Notes under the pieces: model-generated
Seen by the model: the letters and a program-made list of their open reading frames with translations, nothing else
The model's database searches: none
Told to the model about the DNA's origin: nothing
Part shown: one piece after another, positions 48,401-57,327 of the stretch
Position numbering within the stretch: the first letter of the stretch is position 1
Layout: each line of letters begins with the position of its first letter
Program-made: the position numbers and the translations under genes
Assembly: GCF_015234515.1 (NCBI RefSeq)
Contig: NZ_JADGMY010000026.1
Coordinates: 62,001-126,000 of the forward strand
Direction: 5' to 3'
Source: Cellulomonas sp.
GTDB lineage: Bacteria; Actinomycetota; Actinomycetes; Actinomycetales; Cellulomonadaceae
Length of the DNA: 64,000 nucleotides

Positions 48401-51400
48401 GTGTTCGGCTGCACGTCGTCGCCCTCGTCGAGGTCCGTCGGGCCGCTCACGACCGCGGTGTTGGTGTGCGTCGCCTCCGGCGCGTCGGCGGGGACCGCGA
48501 CGGGCACGTCGATCGCCCAGCTGTCACCGGCGTCCAGGCCGGCGGGCAGCGTGCACGTCACGGGCTGTGCGCCCCACGGCAGGGCCGCCCCGACGCTGCA
48601 CGTGCCCGCGTCGGCGGTCACCGCGCCGTCGACCGGCAGACCGGCCGGGACCTCGTCGGTCACCGTGATCGGCCCCGGCGCGTCGGACGGGCCGTGGTTG
48701 GTCACCGTGATCCGGAACGTGGTGCCCTCGCCGGCGCGCAGCACCGTGCCCGTGTGGGTCTTGGTGATGCCCAGGTCGGCCAGCACCCGCGGACCGCTGG
48801 TGACGGTGTCGTCGTCCTGGTCCGCCTGCCACGTCGACCCGACGACGGCCGTGTTCTCGACGTCGCCGACGACCGAGGACGCGACCGTCACGTCGAACGT
48901 GAAGGACGCCGTCGCGCCGACCCCGAGGTCGGTGTCGAGCTCACAGGTCACCGACGTGGTGCCCGTGCAGTCCCACGCGGCGGCCGGGGTGACCCCGCCC
49001 GCGAACCTCAGGCCGGTCGGCAGGTCGTCCGTCACGACGACGCCGCGCGCGACGGACGGGCCGTCGTTGCGGACCGTCACCCGGTAGGTCGCCGGCTGTC
49101 CGGGGACGAGCTCCCCGACCAGCGCCTTGGTGACCCCGAGCTGCTCGGCGTGCGTGATCGCCGTCGACGTCGTGTGCACGTCGCGCCGCGTGTTGGGGCC
49201 CTGCGACGTCACGGGGGTGACCTCGGCGGTGTTGACGAGCGGGCCGTCGGCGGCGACGAGCGCCGCGTCGACGCGGGCCGTCACCTGGACCGTGAACGTC
49301 CCGTCGACCGGGAGGTCGCTGGTGCGCAGGCACGTCAGCACACCGTCGGGAGCCTCGTCGCACGTCGCGCCCGTCGGGGTGATGCTCGTGACGCTCACGC
49401 CGGCGGGCAGGGTGTCGGTCAGCACGACCGGTGCGCCGGCACTGCCTCGCGACACCGACGGTCCGGCGTTGCGGACGGTGACGTCCCACGTCGCGAGCGC
49501 ACCGGCGGCCACGGAGGCCGGGCCCGTCTTCGTGACCAGGAGGTCCGCCTGCGTCGTGACGGTCGCGGTGTCCGTGGTCGTGTCGTTCGAGGGGAGCGGG
49601 TCGTACGTCCGCGTCGAGACGGACGCGGTGTTCGCCACCTCCGTGCCGGACGCGACGTCGGCGGCCAGGGCGACGGTCACCGTGACGGACGCCGAGGCGC
49701 CGCTCGCGAGAGACGCGGTGCGGGTGCAGTCGGCGCCCGTCTGCAGGTCGCCACCGCGTGCCACGCAGGTCCAGCCCGTGCCCGCGACGGACACGACCGA
49801 GACCCCCGTCGGCAGGGTGCCGATGACGTCGGACACGCGCACCCCGACCGCGGGGTCGGGGCCGGCGTTGGTCACGGTGACGGTCCACGTGTTGGTGGAC
49901 GTGCCGGCGACCCACGTCGAGTGCGTCTTCGCGATCCGCAGGTCCGCGGCGTGCAGGCGTGCCGTGGCCGTGCCGGTGGTGCCGACGTACGAGCCGTCAC
50001 CGCCGTCGTAGGACGTGCCGCCCGCGAGGTCGGTGACGTCGGTGACCACGGCCGTGTTGCGGTGCGCGACGGCCGAGCCCGTGGCGTGCAGCGCCGCGGC
50101 GGTCGGGGTCGCGCGGTAGGTGACGACGACCGTGGCGCCGGGCGCGAGGTCGAGCGCCGGCCCACCGACCAGCGACCAGGTCAGCACCTGGCCCGACACC
50201 GCCGGGTCGCCGAGCGCCACGGCCGCGGCGGACGGCACCTGCACGGTCGCGCTGCCCGCGACGTACTCCCAGGCGTCCGGCAGCAGGTCGCGCAGGCCCA
50301 GCGTCGCGGCCGTCGCGCCGCCCGCGTTGCGCAAGCGCACCTCGAAGGCGACCTCGTCGCCGACGTACACCGGGTTGGCGCCCACCTGCGTCTTGGTGGT
50401 GTTCACCAGCGGCAGCTGCGGCGTCACGGCGGCCGTGGCCGGCGCGCTCGGGTTGTACGTCCGGCCGCCGGGCGTGGCGGGGTCGAGCGACGCCCACTCC
50501 TGGGCACGGACGGAGTTGGTCAGCCGGGCGCCCGTGAGCTCGTCCGCGTCGGCCAGGCGCGCGTCGTACGTGCGCACCACCGGCGTGCCGGGCGTGATGG
50601 CCGCGTGCGTCCACGTGATGGTGCGAGCGGTCGCGTCCCACGTGCCGCCGCCGACCACGTCACCCGTGGCCGCGGGCGCGTCGTCGTCGTCCGCGAGCGG
50701 GACGACGCCCGCCGGGACTGTGTCGACGACCGTGACGTCGTGGGCGACCTCGCCGTGCGGTGCGGCCGTCGCGGCACTGGTGGTCACCGTGTAGGTCACC
50801 ACCTGCGTGGGCTCCACGGTCGCGTCCGAGACGGACTTGTCGACCGTGACGCGCGGCTCGTCGACGGTCACGCTGTCCGTGCCGATGACCGCCGTTCGGT
50901 TGTACGTCGTCGTGGGGCCCACGGTCCGCGTCGCGCCGGTGGCGAACCAGCCGAGCGTCGCGGTGTTGGTCACGGCGTCGCCCGCGGTCAGGCGGCCCGC
51001 CGCGGCGACGGTCGACGTGAACGTCACCGTCACGTCACGCGGGAGCACGTCCGCCGGGACGTCGCCCAGCACCCACGCGGCCAGCGTGGTCCCGGCCGCG
51101 CCGGCGGCCGTGACGGGCGTCGGCGTGCCGCAGTCCCAGGTGGTCGCGTCCGGGTAGGTGCACGTGACCGTCGAGTCCTCGACGGCCGGTGCGAGGCCCG
51201 CGGGCACGGTGTCGAGCACCGCGAGGTCGTAGAAGTTGGCGTGCGGCGGCAGCGTCGTGCGCAGCGTCCACGTGATCGTCTCGCCGGGCACCGCGGTGTC
51301 GCGGTCCGCGACCTTGGAACCCTCGGCGACGGGCACGCGCACCGTCCCCGTGTCGGACGAGGTGAGCACCCGCTCGTGGCCGCTGCCGTTCGCGCCGTTC

Positions 51401-54400
51401 GCGAGCGTCGAGGCCGTCAGACGCGCGGTGTTGACGGACGTGGTGCCACCGGCCGAGCCCGGGTCGACGACCGCCTGGTACGTCGTGACCGCGGACGCGC
51501 CCCCCTCGAGCGTGCCGACCGCCCAGGTCACGGTGGTACGGCCCGACTCGCACGGGTCGTCGGCGTCGGTGGCGGTCCCAGCCGTCAGGCCGGCGGGCAG
51601 CGGCGTCACGAGCGTCAGGTCCGTCGGCAGGCAGTCGACGACGACCGTGTCGTGCGCCGGCGGACGGTTCTCGCCGTTCGACGCCGTGAGCTCGAACGTC
51701 ACCGTCTGGCCGGCGCCCACGGCCAGCGGGTCCACGGGCCGGCCGGCCGCGTCCAGCGGTGTCTTCGCCACGGTCGGGGCGGGCAGGACGACTCCGACCT
51801 CCGCCGTGTCCGTGGCGCGCGTGCGGTCCGTGCCGTCCGTCGCCGAGTCGCGGCTCGTCAGCGTCGCCGTGTCGAGGAGGTCGGCACCATCGGTCGCCCC
51901 GGCGACGTCGGCGACCCGGCCGGTGAGGGTGACGGCGAACTCCTGGGTGGCGGCGGTGCCGTTGGTCCACACGGGCGGGAACCGCAGCTCACCGGTCGTC
52001 GTGTCGAGGCAGAAGACCGTCGCCGCGGGCGTGCACGTCGCGGTGGTGTCGACGGTCGCACCCGCGGGCACCTGCGCTGACGCGCCCGTGACCGCGAACG
52101 TGCCGCCGGTGGGCAGCGTGTCCGTCAGACGCCCGGCGAACAGGCTCGTGCCGGCCGCCAGGGTCGCGGTATACCGGAAGGTGACGACCTCGCCGACGGT
52201 CGCCTGCGCGGGCCCGTTGCCGACCTCGTCGGGGCCGGTGGAGACGAGCGCCTTGGTGACGCCCGCGTCCGGGAGGGACAGCCTGGCGGTGTCCGTCGCG
52301 GCGGGCGCGTTGGGCGTCCCGCTGCCGGTGAGCGCGCCCTCGGGCACGTAGGCCGTGGGTGCGGCGCCCGGCCGCCCGTCGGTGGTGGGGGACGTGTACC
52401 GCGTCACGGACGCGGTGTTGACGTGCCGCGACGACACCGACAGCGGCGACGGCACCGTGAGGTCGTACGCGAGCGTCACGGTCTCGCCGACGGTCAGCAG
52501 GCCGTCCGCGCCGAGCGCGGCGCCGTCCAGGGACCAGGTCACGAGCGAGCGGGTCGTCGACGTCCCGCCGATCCGCACGCGCTCGTCGTCGGTGCAGTCC
52601 GGGGCGGGCGCGACGAGGTCGTCACACGTGAACCCCGCGGGCAGCGCGTCGGCCACCTCCACGGAGTCCAGGGGGTGCGCCGTGTCGTCGGCGGCGCTGC
52701 CGCCGTGGGTCACGGCCACGCGGTACGTGAGGCCGAGGCCCTCGCGGACGACGAGGTGGCCGGTCTGGACGGAGCCGCCACCCTGGACGGTCTTGTCGAG
52801 CGCCAGCGGCACGGCGGGCGCCACCACGAAGCCCACCTCGTCGCGCAGCGCGAGCGCACTGCCGTCGAGCTCGCGTGCCCGCAGCTTCGCGAGGTTGCCC
52901 ATCACGTCGCGCTGCGTGGGGCTCGTCTCGGTCACGCGCGCGAGCACGTCGATCGCGACGCGCGCACCCGCGGGCAGGAACCAGCCGTCGTGCACGGTGT
53001 CGCCGATGCGCCACGCCGGCGCGGGCGCGCCGTCCTCGACGACCTGCTGCACCGTGACACCCGTGGGGTTGGACGCCACGACACCCTCGACGAACTCGGT
53101 GCCGACCGGCACGAAGTCCCGCACGACGGCCTCACGCAGCGCGACGCCGTCCGCCGCCGCGACCTCGACGCGGAAGCACAGGAGGTCGCCGAGGCGCACC
53201 ACGGGCTGCGACGTCGCGGACCAGTCGGCCCCCGCCAGCGCGGAGCACTGCGCGACGCCGGTCAGGGGCGTGCGGTCCGGGTTCGCCCACACGCGCTTGA
53301 CCAGGACCGGCAGGTCCGACGCGAGGGTCGCCGACGAGTCGTCCTCGACGGCGACGGGCCCGTCCTCCGGGGTCCCGGGGACGGGCGACGTCGTGGCGGT
53401 GACGACGGCCGCGTTGGTGAAGGTGTCGCCCGTGGAGGTGGGCGTGCCGTCGTGGCGGGTGGCGCGCAGGTACACGTCGTACTCGACGGTCACGTCGCCG
53501 TCGTGCCCGACGTCGTCGAGCACGAGCTGGGACGTGAAGGTGCCGTCGCCGTGGGCGACGGACGTCGTCATGGTCGCGCCGACGACGTCGCGCGCGGGCA
53601 GCGCGGCGCAGTCCGACGGCCACGGGCCCGACGTCGCGGTGCCGGGCTCGACGTACGGGCACGTGCCGTCGGGCATCACGTCGGTGACCAGGACGGACGT
53701 GGCGTCGGTGTACTCGCCGACGCGCACGAGCAGGGCGAAGCGCGCGTCGGACTGCTCGGTGAAGCCGGTGGCGGTCGTGGACTTCACGAGCGCGACGTCC
53801 CGCACCTCGACGGTGTGCTCGGCGGTGACGTGCACGTCCGCCGCGGCGGGACGGGCGACCGCGCCCCGGTACGTGCCGGTGACGGCCGCGTGGTTCGTGA
53901 CCGCGCCGCCCGCAGCGAGGTGGCGCGTCGAGGCGCCGGTGAAGGTGCCGTCGGCGACGAGCTCCTGCGGCCCCACGGCCGCCCGGTAGCGGATCGTCAC
54001 GTCGGTGCCGGCGGGCACGGCGCCCAGGTTCCACTCGACGCGCGTCCACACGCCCGCGGGCAGTCCGGGCGGGTCCACCACGACCGACGTGCCGACGAGC
54101 GCGTCGTCGCAGTCCAGGGGCCGGCTGAGGCTCTCGCAGCCCAGCAGCTGCAGCGCCGCCGGCAGGTGGTCGACGACGAGGACGTCGTCGGTGCCCGCCG
54201 CGGGGGCGGTGCGCACCGTCAGCGTCCACACCGACGACTGCGTCCCGACGCCGCGCAGCACCTCGGCCTCGGGGCTCTCCTCGTCCTTCTCGAGCTCGAG
54301 GGGCACGACCCGCACGTGCGACGTCCCGGTACCCGAGGCGAACGTCGCCGGGAGGCTGATGACGGGTGCGGTCCCGGTGGAGTCGACGACGGGGCGCGGG

Positions 54401-54909
54401 ACGTTCCGCTCGTCGGCGGAACCGTGGACGGTCGCGGCGACCGGGAGCGTCGAGCCGACGGGGAACCGGGCCTCGTCGATGTCGACGCCGAACGCGAGGG
54501 GCACGCTGCCGCCGATCACGAGGTCGGCCACGTTCTCCCAGGTGAGGACCTCGTACCAGGTGCTCGCGACGCCGCTCGGGCGCACCGTGGTGACGCGCGG
54601 GTCACCGGATGCCGCGGGGTCGGTCGATCCCGGGGCGTACGTGGCTCCCGGCGGCAGGGTGACGGCGAACCCGACGTTGTAGGCGACGTCCGTCGCCCCG
54701 TCGACGTGACCCGCCACGAAGGACAGACGTGCGTCCTCACCGGCGAGGACCGTCACGGGCCCGCCGTCGAGGCGCAGGCCGCCGGCCGCGGCGGCCGCGG
54801 GCGCCACCGTCAGGACCCCGACCAGACTCATCGTCGCCACGAGCGCGGCCGCGACCAGCGCCGCCACCCACCGCCGTGCCATGCCTGTGACCTGCATCTG
54901 CGTACCCAC
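45457..54909 (-). CDS. Giant wall-anchored protein with about 19 DUF11-type repeats
   Basis: A secreted surface protein of about 3,150 residues. After a signal peptide (MARRWVAALVAAALVATMSL to PAAAAA) comes a unique N-terminal region, then about 19 repeats of roughly 100-150 residues. Each repeat opens with a strand carrying Lys (LGVTKALVG, LRLDKSVTA, LALDKTVQG and similar), has DTLPAG/DxLPxG in the middle and ends NTAxV. The protein closes with LAVTG (3113-3117), a hydrophobic helix and RRGRGRHSV, a class-E-type sortase sorting signal. DUF11/COG1361 repeats occur in long adhesins and S-layer-like proteins. The paired Lys and Asn in each repeat could form isopeptide bonds; that is inference. 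No sortase gene lies in this window. Start ambiguous: GTG 54909, ATG 54897 or ATG 54882. Confidence 0.9.
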   Translation of the reverse strand: MGTQMQVTGMARRWVAALVAAALVATMSLVGVLTVAPAAAAAGGLRLDGGPVTVLAGEDARLSFVAGHVDGATDVAYNVGFAVTLPPGATYAPGSTDPAASGDPRVTTVRPSGVASTWYEVLTWENVADLVIGGSVPLAFGVDIDEARFPVGSTLPVAATVHGSADERNVPRPVVDSTGTAPVISLPATFASGTGTSHVRVVPLELEKDEESPEAEVLRGVGTQSSVWTLTVRTAPAAGTDDVLVVDHLPAALQLLGCESLSRPLDCDDALVGTSVVVDPPGLPAGVWTRVEWNLGAVPAGTDVTIRYRAAVGPQELVADGTFTGASTRHLAAGGAVTNHAAVTGTYRGAVARPAAADVHVTAEHTVEVRDVALVKSTTATGFTEQSDARFALLVRVGEYTDATSVLVTDVMPDGTCPYVEPGTATSGPWPSDCAALPARDVVGATMTTSVAHGDGTFTSQLVLDDVGHDGDVTVEYDVYLRATRHDGTPTSTGDTFTNAAVVTATTSPVPGTPEDGPVAVEDDSSATLASDLPVLVKRVWANPDRTPLTGVAQCSALAGADWSATSQPVVRLGDLLCFRVEVAAADGVALREAVVRDFVPVGTEFVEGVVASNPTGVTVQQVVEDGAPAPAWRIGDTVHDGWFLPAGARVAIDVLARVTETSPTQRDVMGNLAKLRARELDGSALALRDEVGFVVAPAVPLALDKTVQGGGSVQTGHLVVREGLGLTYRVAVTHGGSAADDTAHPLDSVEVADALPAGFTCDDLVAPAPDCTDDERVRIGGTSTTRSLVTWSLDGAALGADGLLTVGETVTLAYDLTVPSPLSVSSRHVNTASVTRYTSPTTDGRPGAAPTAYVPEGALTGSGTPNAPAATDTARLSLPDAGVTKALVSTGPDEVGNGPAQATVGEVVTFRYTATLAAGTSLFAGRLTDTLPTGGTFAVTGASAQVPAGATVDTTATCTPAATVFCLDTTTGELRFPPVWTNGTAATQEFAVTLTGRVADVAGATDGADLLDTATLTSRDSATDGTDRTRATDTAEVGVVLPAPTVAKTPLDAAGRPVDPLAVGAGQTVTFELTASNGENRPPAHDTVVVDCLPTDLTLVTPLPAGLTAGTATDADDPCESGRTTVTWAVGTLEGGASAVTTYQAVVDPGSAGGTTSVNTARLTASTLANGANGSGHERVLTSSDTGTVRVPVAEGSKVADRDTAVPGETITWTLRTTLPPHANFYDLAVLDTVPAGLAPAVEDSTVTCTYPDATTWDCGTPTPVTAAGAAGTTLAAWVLGDVPADVLPRDVTVTFTSTVAAAGRLTAGDAVTNTATLGWFATGATRTVGPTTTYNRTAVIGTDSVTVDEPRVTVDKSVSDATVEPTQVVTYTVTTSAATAAPHGEVAHDVTVVDTVPAGVVPLADDDDAPAATGDVVGGGTWDATARTITWTHAAITPGTPVVRTYDARLADADELTGARLTNSVRAQEWASLDPATPGGRTYNPSAPATAAVTPQLPLVNTTKTQVGANPVYVGDEVAFEVRLRNAGGATAATLGLRDLLPDAWEYVAGSATVQVPSAAAVALGDPAVSGQVLTWSLVGGPALDLAPGATVVVTYRATPTAAALHATGSAVAHRNTAVVTDVTDLAGGTSYDGGDGSYVGTTGTATARLHAADLRIAKTHSTWVAGTSTNTWTVTVTNAGPDPAVGVRVSDVIGTLPTGVSVVSVAGTGWTCVARGGDLQTGADCTRTASLASGASASVTVTVALAADVASGTEVANTASVSTRTYDPLPSNDTTTDTATVTTQADLLVTKTGPASVAAGALATWDVTVRNAGPSVSRGSAGAPVVLTDTLPAGVSVTSITPTGATCDEAPDGVLTCLRTSDLPVDGTFTVQVTARVDAALVAADGPLVNTAEVTPVTSQGPNTRRDVHTTSTAITHAEQLGVTKALVGELVPGQPATYRVTVRNDGPSVARGVVVTDDLPTGLRFAGGVTPAAAWDCTGTTSVTCELDTDLGVGATASFTFDVTVASSVVGDVENTAVVGSTWQADQDDDTVTSGPRVLADLGITKTHTGTVLRAGEGTTFRITVTNHGPSDAPGPITVTDEVPAGLPVDGAVTADAGTCSVGAALPWGAQPVTCTLPAGLDAGDSWAIDVPVAVPADAPEATHTNTAVVSGPTDLDEGDDVQPNTATDTLDVVRRADVAVVKTAGATSVVAGTDVTYTLAVGNAGPSVAAATVVRDVLPATLAPVSAAVPGDPDACTVTGQTVRCELGDVAPGATPTVTVVATVRSGVADGSTVVNTATVASTTTDVDGTGPSSDEDDASIATTTAAELSLTKSPASQQLRAGADATFTLVATNDGPSDVAGPVTITDTLPAGTSLVATTTPTGAPAWECAAPVGQVVTCTLGDGTAGLTAGASAPGLVLVTRVAPDLDPVTLTNSAVASSPLSGDSDPATADVVVTTFADLGVTKSHVATPVAGRSFQWAVTVRNGGPSDSRADADDPIVVVDRLPFGVTFAATGLTHDGFTCAAGAPVDVGGTLHATVRCERPTTLPAGAEATFQVPVLLDPHLLGDVTNTVTVTPGLTPQPADAVLPDTATDTIDVTGIADLGLVKSLVTPTVDVVAGLPVQWRLDVTNHGPSTSRADATTPLVVVDTLPAGVRDVTASGAGWACTVDAAEVTCERTTDLPVGAAPAITVDAVVASGTTAALPNTATVTPGSTPQQDPAPIGPGEPDTDDVTVTPTTRADLRLDKSVTAEPVAGATGTFRLRVTNLGPSDAVDVVLHDTLPAGLTATGVVTSSGGTTWTCTGTVVVECALDGTLPAATSVWLDLEVAADQALTGDVTNTAHVTSGTPDPDPTNDGSSVVTGTGTLAALTLDKSHTGTVRVGDPLTFDLVVGNRGPSQARGVTLEDLVPAALDVTGVRSADPAWVCSTGTPGASGTPVLCVRAELDARTTAPPVHVDVVVTAAAYPGVTNTATVVSATPSVDDPTGARATDDDTLDVPAQVALHLSKALDGTHLQAGAAATYLLTVSNEGPTADPGPVTITDVLPAGLRLASTDGAPCTADGRTVTCTVDGLDVGEQATVRVHVLVDRDAPAQVTNTATVASAAEDVAPDGAGTASARADVRAVPLAVTGAESAALALLAAFLLAGGAGAVLTARRGRGRHSV

Positions 54910-55014
54910 GTGCACCCACTCCTCGGACGTCCGACGATTGAACAGGACGAACGTCCAGTTCGGTTCGCGGTCAGGGTGAGGAACCAGGGCACCCCGGCAC
55001 GAGCCGGGCACGAG

Positions 55015-55030
55015 GTCACACTTCCGTGAC
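55015..55030. promoter_or_regulatory. Inverted repeat upstream of the giant surface protein
   Basis: GTCAC-N6-GTGAC lies about 110 bp upstream of the start. It is an exact dyad but in the opposite sense to a CRP box; a regulator is not known. The rest of the 264-bp gap shows no gene. Confidence 0.35.
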
Positions 55031-55173
55031 GGCAGGCCCGCCGGGGGCACCACGCTCGGGTGTGCCGGGCACACCCCAGGGCGGACGGGCGCGGTGAGCG
55101 CGAGCACGCCGTCGACCTGTGCGTCCGGCCCGCGACCGGTACGGTCGTCCCGGACGCACACACGGGAGGTGCC

Positions 55174-55443
55174 ATGTCGGACGACGGGCAGAAGCAGTCG
55201 ATGACGGCGAAGATCGTCGGCGCGGGCGTCACGCTCATCGCCGCCTGGGCCGTGCAGAAGATCATCAACGCGGCCTGGAGGAAGGCGAAGGGCCACGAGC
55301 CGCCGGCGCCCGACTCGACCGCCGACGACATCAAGTTCAGCGAGGTCGCCGCCGCCGCCGTGATCAGCGGTGCCGCCATCTCGCTGTCCCGCGTCATCGC
55401 GACGCGCGGCGCCGCGAAGCTCGCGGGACGGGCCGGCCGCTAG
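55174..55443 (+). CDS. DUF4235 small membrane protein
   Basis: An 89-residue protein with the DUF4235 pattern: MTAKIVGAGVTLIAAWAVQKIINAAWRKAKGHEPPAP, then DDIKFSEVAAAAVISGAAISLSRVIATRGAAK. It has an N-terminal amphipathic/hydrophobic helix and a second membrane helix. The family is restricted mostly to actinobacteria and has no known function. GGGAGG lies five bases before ATG 55174. It is divergent from the giant surface-protein gene. Confidence 0.88.
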   Translation: MSDDGQKQSMTAKIVGAGVTLIAAWAVQKIINAAWRKAKGHEPPAPDSTADDIKFSEVAAAAVISGAAISLSRVIATRGAAKLAGRAGR

Positions 55444-55460
55444 CGCTCCGGCGCCCCGCC

Positions 55461-56921
55461 ATGGACGTCGTCGTCGTCGGTTCCGGCCCCAACGGCCTCG
55501 CCGCAGCGGTCACGATGGCTCGCGCGGGCCTGTCGGTCACGGTCCTCGAGGCCCAGCCGACCGTGGGCGGCGGCTCCCGCACGCTCGATCTCGGCCTCGC
55601 GGACGGCGTGGTCCACGACGTGTGCTCCGCCGTCCACCCCATGGCGTGGGCGTCACCGTTCTTCCAGGCCTTCGGGCTCGCACGGCGCGTCGACCTGCTG
55701 GTCCCCGAGGTGTCGTTCGCGCAGCCGCTCCCGGGCGGCCGCGCGGGCCTCGCCTGGCACGACCTCGACCGGACGGTCGCGGGCCTCGGTGCGGACGGCC
55801 CCGCCTGGCGCTCGCTCGTCGGCGAGCTGTCGCGGCACAGCCCTGACGTCGTGCGCGCGGCGCTGTTCGACAAGCGCACGCTGCCCGCGGGGCTGCTGCC
55901 CGCCGGGCTGCCCGGTGCCCTGCGGTTCGGTCTCGGTGTGCTCGAGCAGGGGACGCCCGCGTGGGACGTGCGGTTCCGCGGCGACGTCGCACCCGCGCTC
56001 CTGACCGGCGTCGCCGCGCACGCGATCTCCCCCCTGCCCAGTCCCGCGGCCGCCGGGACCGCGCTGCTGCTGGCCGCGCTCGCGCACGTCGGCCAGGGCT
56101 GGCCGATCCCGCGCGGCGGGTCGGGTGCGATCGTGCGGGCTCTCGTCGACGACCTCGTCGCGCACGGCGGCACGGTCGTCACCGACCACCCGGTGCGCTC
56201 ACGCCGGGACCTGCCCCCCGCCGGCTGCTACCTGTTCGACACGACGCCCCGCGGCCTCGTGGACGTCCTGGGCGACGAGCTGCCCGCACGGAGGCGTGCG
56301 GCGTTCGAGCGCTACCGGCACGGGAACGGCGCGGCCAAGGTCGACTTCGTGCTGAACGGTCCCGTGCCGTGGGAGCACCCCGACGTGGGCAGGGCGGGCA
56401 CCGTGCACGTCGGCGGTACGCGCGCGGAGATGGCCCGCGCGGAGGCCGACGTGGACGCGGGGCGGCACGCCGAGCTGCCGATGGTGCTCGCGAGCGACCC
56501 GTCGGTCGTCGACCCGGGCCGCGAGCACGCCGGGCTGCGGCCCCTGTGGACGTACGCGCACGTGCCCGCCGGGTCGGACGTGGACGTGACGGAGGCGATC
56601 ACGCGGCACATCGAGCGCTACGCGCCCGGCTTCCGCGACGTCGTCGTGGCGTCGCGCTGCGTCCCGGCGTCGCAGATGTCGCACCACAACGCGAACTGGG
56701 TCGGGGGCGACATCGCGACCGGGGCGGTCGGCCTGCAGCAGATGGTCGCGCGCCCCACCGCGGCGCTCGACCCCTACGCGACGGGGGTCGACGGGGTCTA
56801 CCTGTGCTCCGCCGCGACCCCGCCGGGGCCGGGCGTCCACGGGCTCGGCGGGTGGTTCGCGGCGAGCCGCGCGCTGCGCCGCGAGTTCGGGATCCGCGTC
56901 AGGTCGGTCTTCGCGCGCTGA
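55461..56921 (+). CDS. FAD-dependent oxidoreductase, phytoene-desaturase-like (CrtI family)
   Basis: A 486-residue flavoprotein. The N-terminal dinucleotide-binding motif is VVVGSGPNGLAAAVTMARAGLSVTVLEAQPTVGGGSRT, typical of phytoene desaturase/carotenoid isomerase-like enzymes (GxGxxG plus the Glu of the ribose pocket, and the GGxxxT). The C-terminal FAD motif is DGVYLCSAATPPGPGVHGLGGWFAA. No carotenoid-biosynthesis genes lie nearby, so the substrate remains open; many actinobacterial paralogues act on lipids or unknown polyenes. It begins 17 bp after DUF4235 and may be cotranscribed. Confidence 0.85.
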   Translation: MDVVVVGSGPNGLAAAVTMARAGLSVTVLEAQPTVGGGSRTLDLGLADGVVHDVCSAVHPMAWASPFFQAFGLARRVDLLVPEVSFAQPLPGGRAGLAWHDLDRTVAGLGADGPAWRSLVGELSRHSPDVVRAALFDKRTLPAGLLPAGLPGALRFGLGVLEQGTPAWDVRFRGDVAPALLTGVAAHAISPLPSPAAAGTALLLAALAHVGQGWPIPRGGSGAIVRALVDDLVAHGGTVVTDHPVRSRRDLPPAGCYLFDTTPRGLVDVLGDELPARRRAAFERYRHGNGAAKVDFVLNGPVPWEHPDVGRAGTVHVGGTRAEMARAEADVDAGRHAELPMVLASDPSVVDPGREHAGLRPLWTYAHVPAGSDVDVTEAITRHIERYAPGFRDVVVASRCVPASQMSHHNANWVGGDIATGAVGLQQMVARPTAALDPYATGVDGVYLCSAATPPGPGVHGLGGWFAASRALRREFGIRVRSVFAR

Positions 56922-56940
56922 GGAGGCGCGGACGCGCCGC

Positions 56941-57327
56941 TCAGACGTCCTCGCCGCGGCGCGGCCCGCCGGACTGGGTGTCGTCCAGGTCGCGCGACAG
57001 CTCGTCGACCACCAGCAGGTCGTTGCGGACCTTCCCCGTGCGGAAGCCCGCGCGTCCGACCATGTGGGCGGCGACCGGCGCCGTCAGCATCTGGAAGACC
57101 GCGACGAGCACGAGCGCCCACACCGCGCCACCCTCGCGCAGCCGCAGCGCCAGGCCGATGAGCACCAGCACCAGGCCCAGCACCTGCGGCTTGGTGCCGG
57201 CGTGCATGCGCGCCAGCAGGTCGGGGAAGCGCAGGGCCCCCACGCCGGCGGCGAACGCGAAGAACGCACCCCCCAGCAGGCAGACGACCGACACGACGTC
57301 CGCAGCCGTCTCCCACACCGGCGTCAT
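56941..57327 (-). CDS. mrpG: Mrp antiporter subunit G
   Basis: A 128-residue membrane protein with about three helices: VVSVVCLLGGAFFAFAAGVGALRFPDLLARMHAGTKPQVLGLVLVLIGLALRL and AVWALVLVAVFQMLTAPVAAHMVGRAGF. The FPDxxxRMHAxTK motif is diagnostic for MrpG/MnhG. It is the last gene of the Mrp Na+/H+ antiporter operon and overlaps mrpF by 4 nt (ATGA). The acidic tail (LSRDLDDTQSGGPRRGEDV) is cytosolic. Confidence 0.9.
   Translation of the reverse strand: MTPVWETAADVVSVVCLLGGAFFAFAAGVGALRFPDLLARMHAGTKPQVLGLVLVLIGLALRLREGGAVWALVLVAVFQMLTAPVAAHMVGRAGFRTGKVRNDLLVVDELSRDLDDTQSGGPRRGEDV

Noticed and set aside
44173..52080. A plus-strand open frame of over 2,600 codons across the thiB and giant surface-protein region
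   Set aside because: It is the antisense shadow of real minus-strand genes: the sense genes have signal peptides, repeats, motifs and a riboswitch. The shadow's product is an Arg/Val/Gly/Asp-rich string without any domain, an effect of high third-position GC.
55015..55030. GTCAC-N6-GTGAC as a CRP box
   Set aside because: The half-sites are in the reverse sense to TGTGA-N6-TCACA, so it is kept only as an unassigned dyad.
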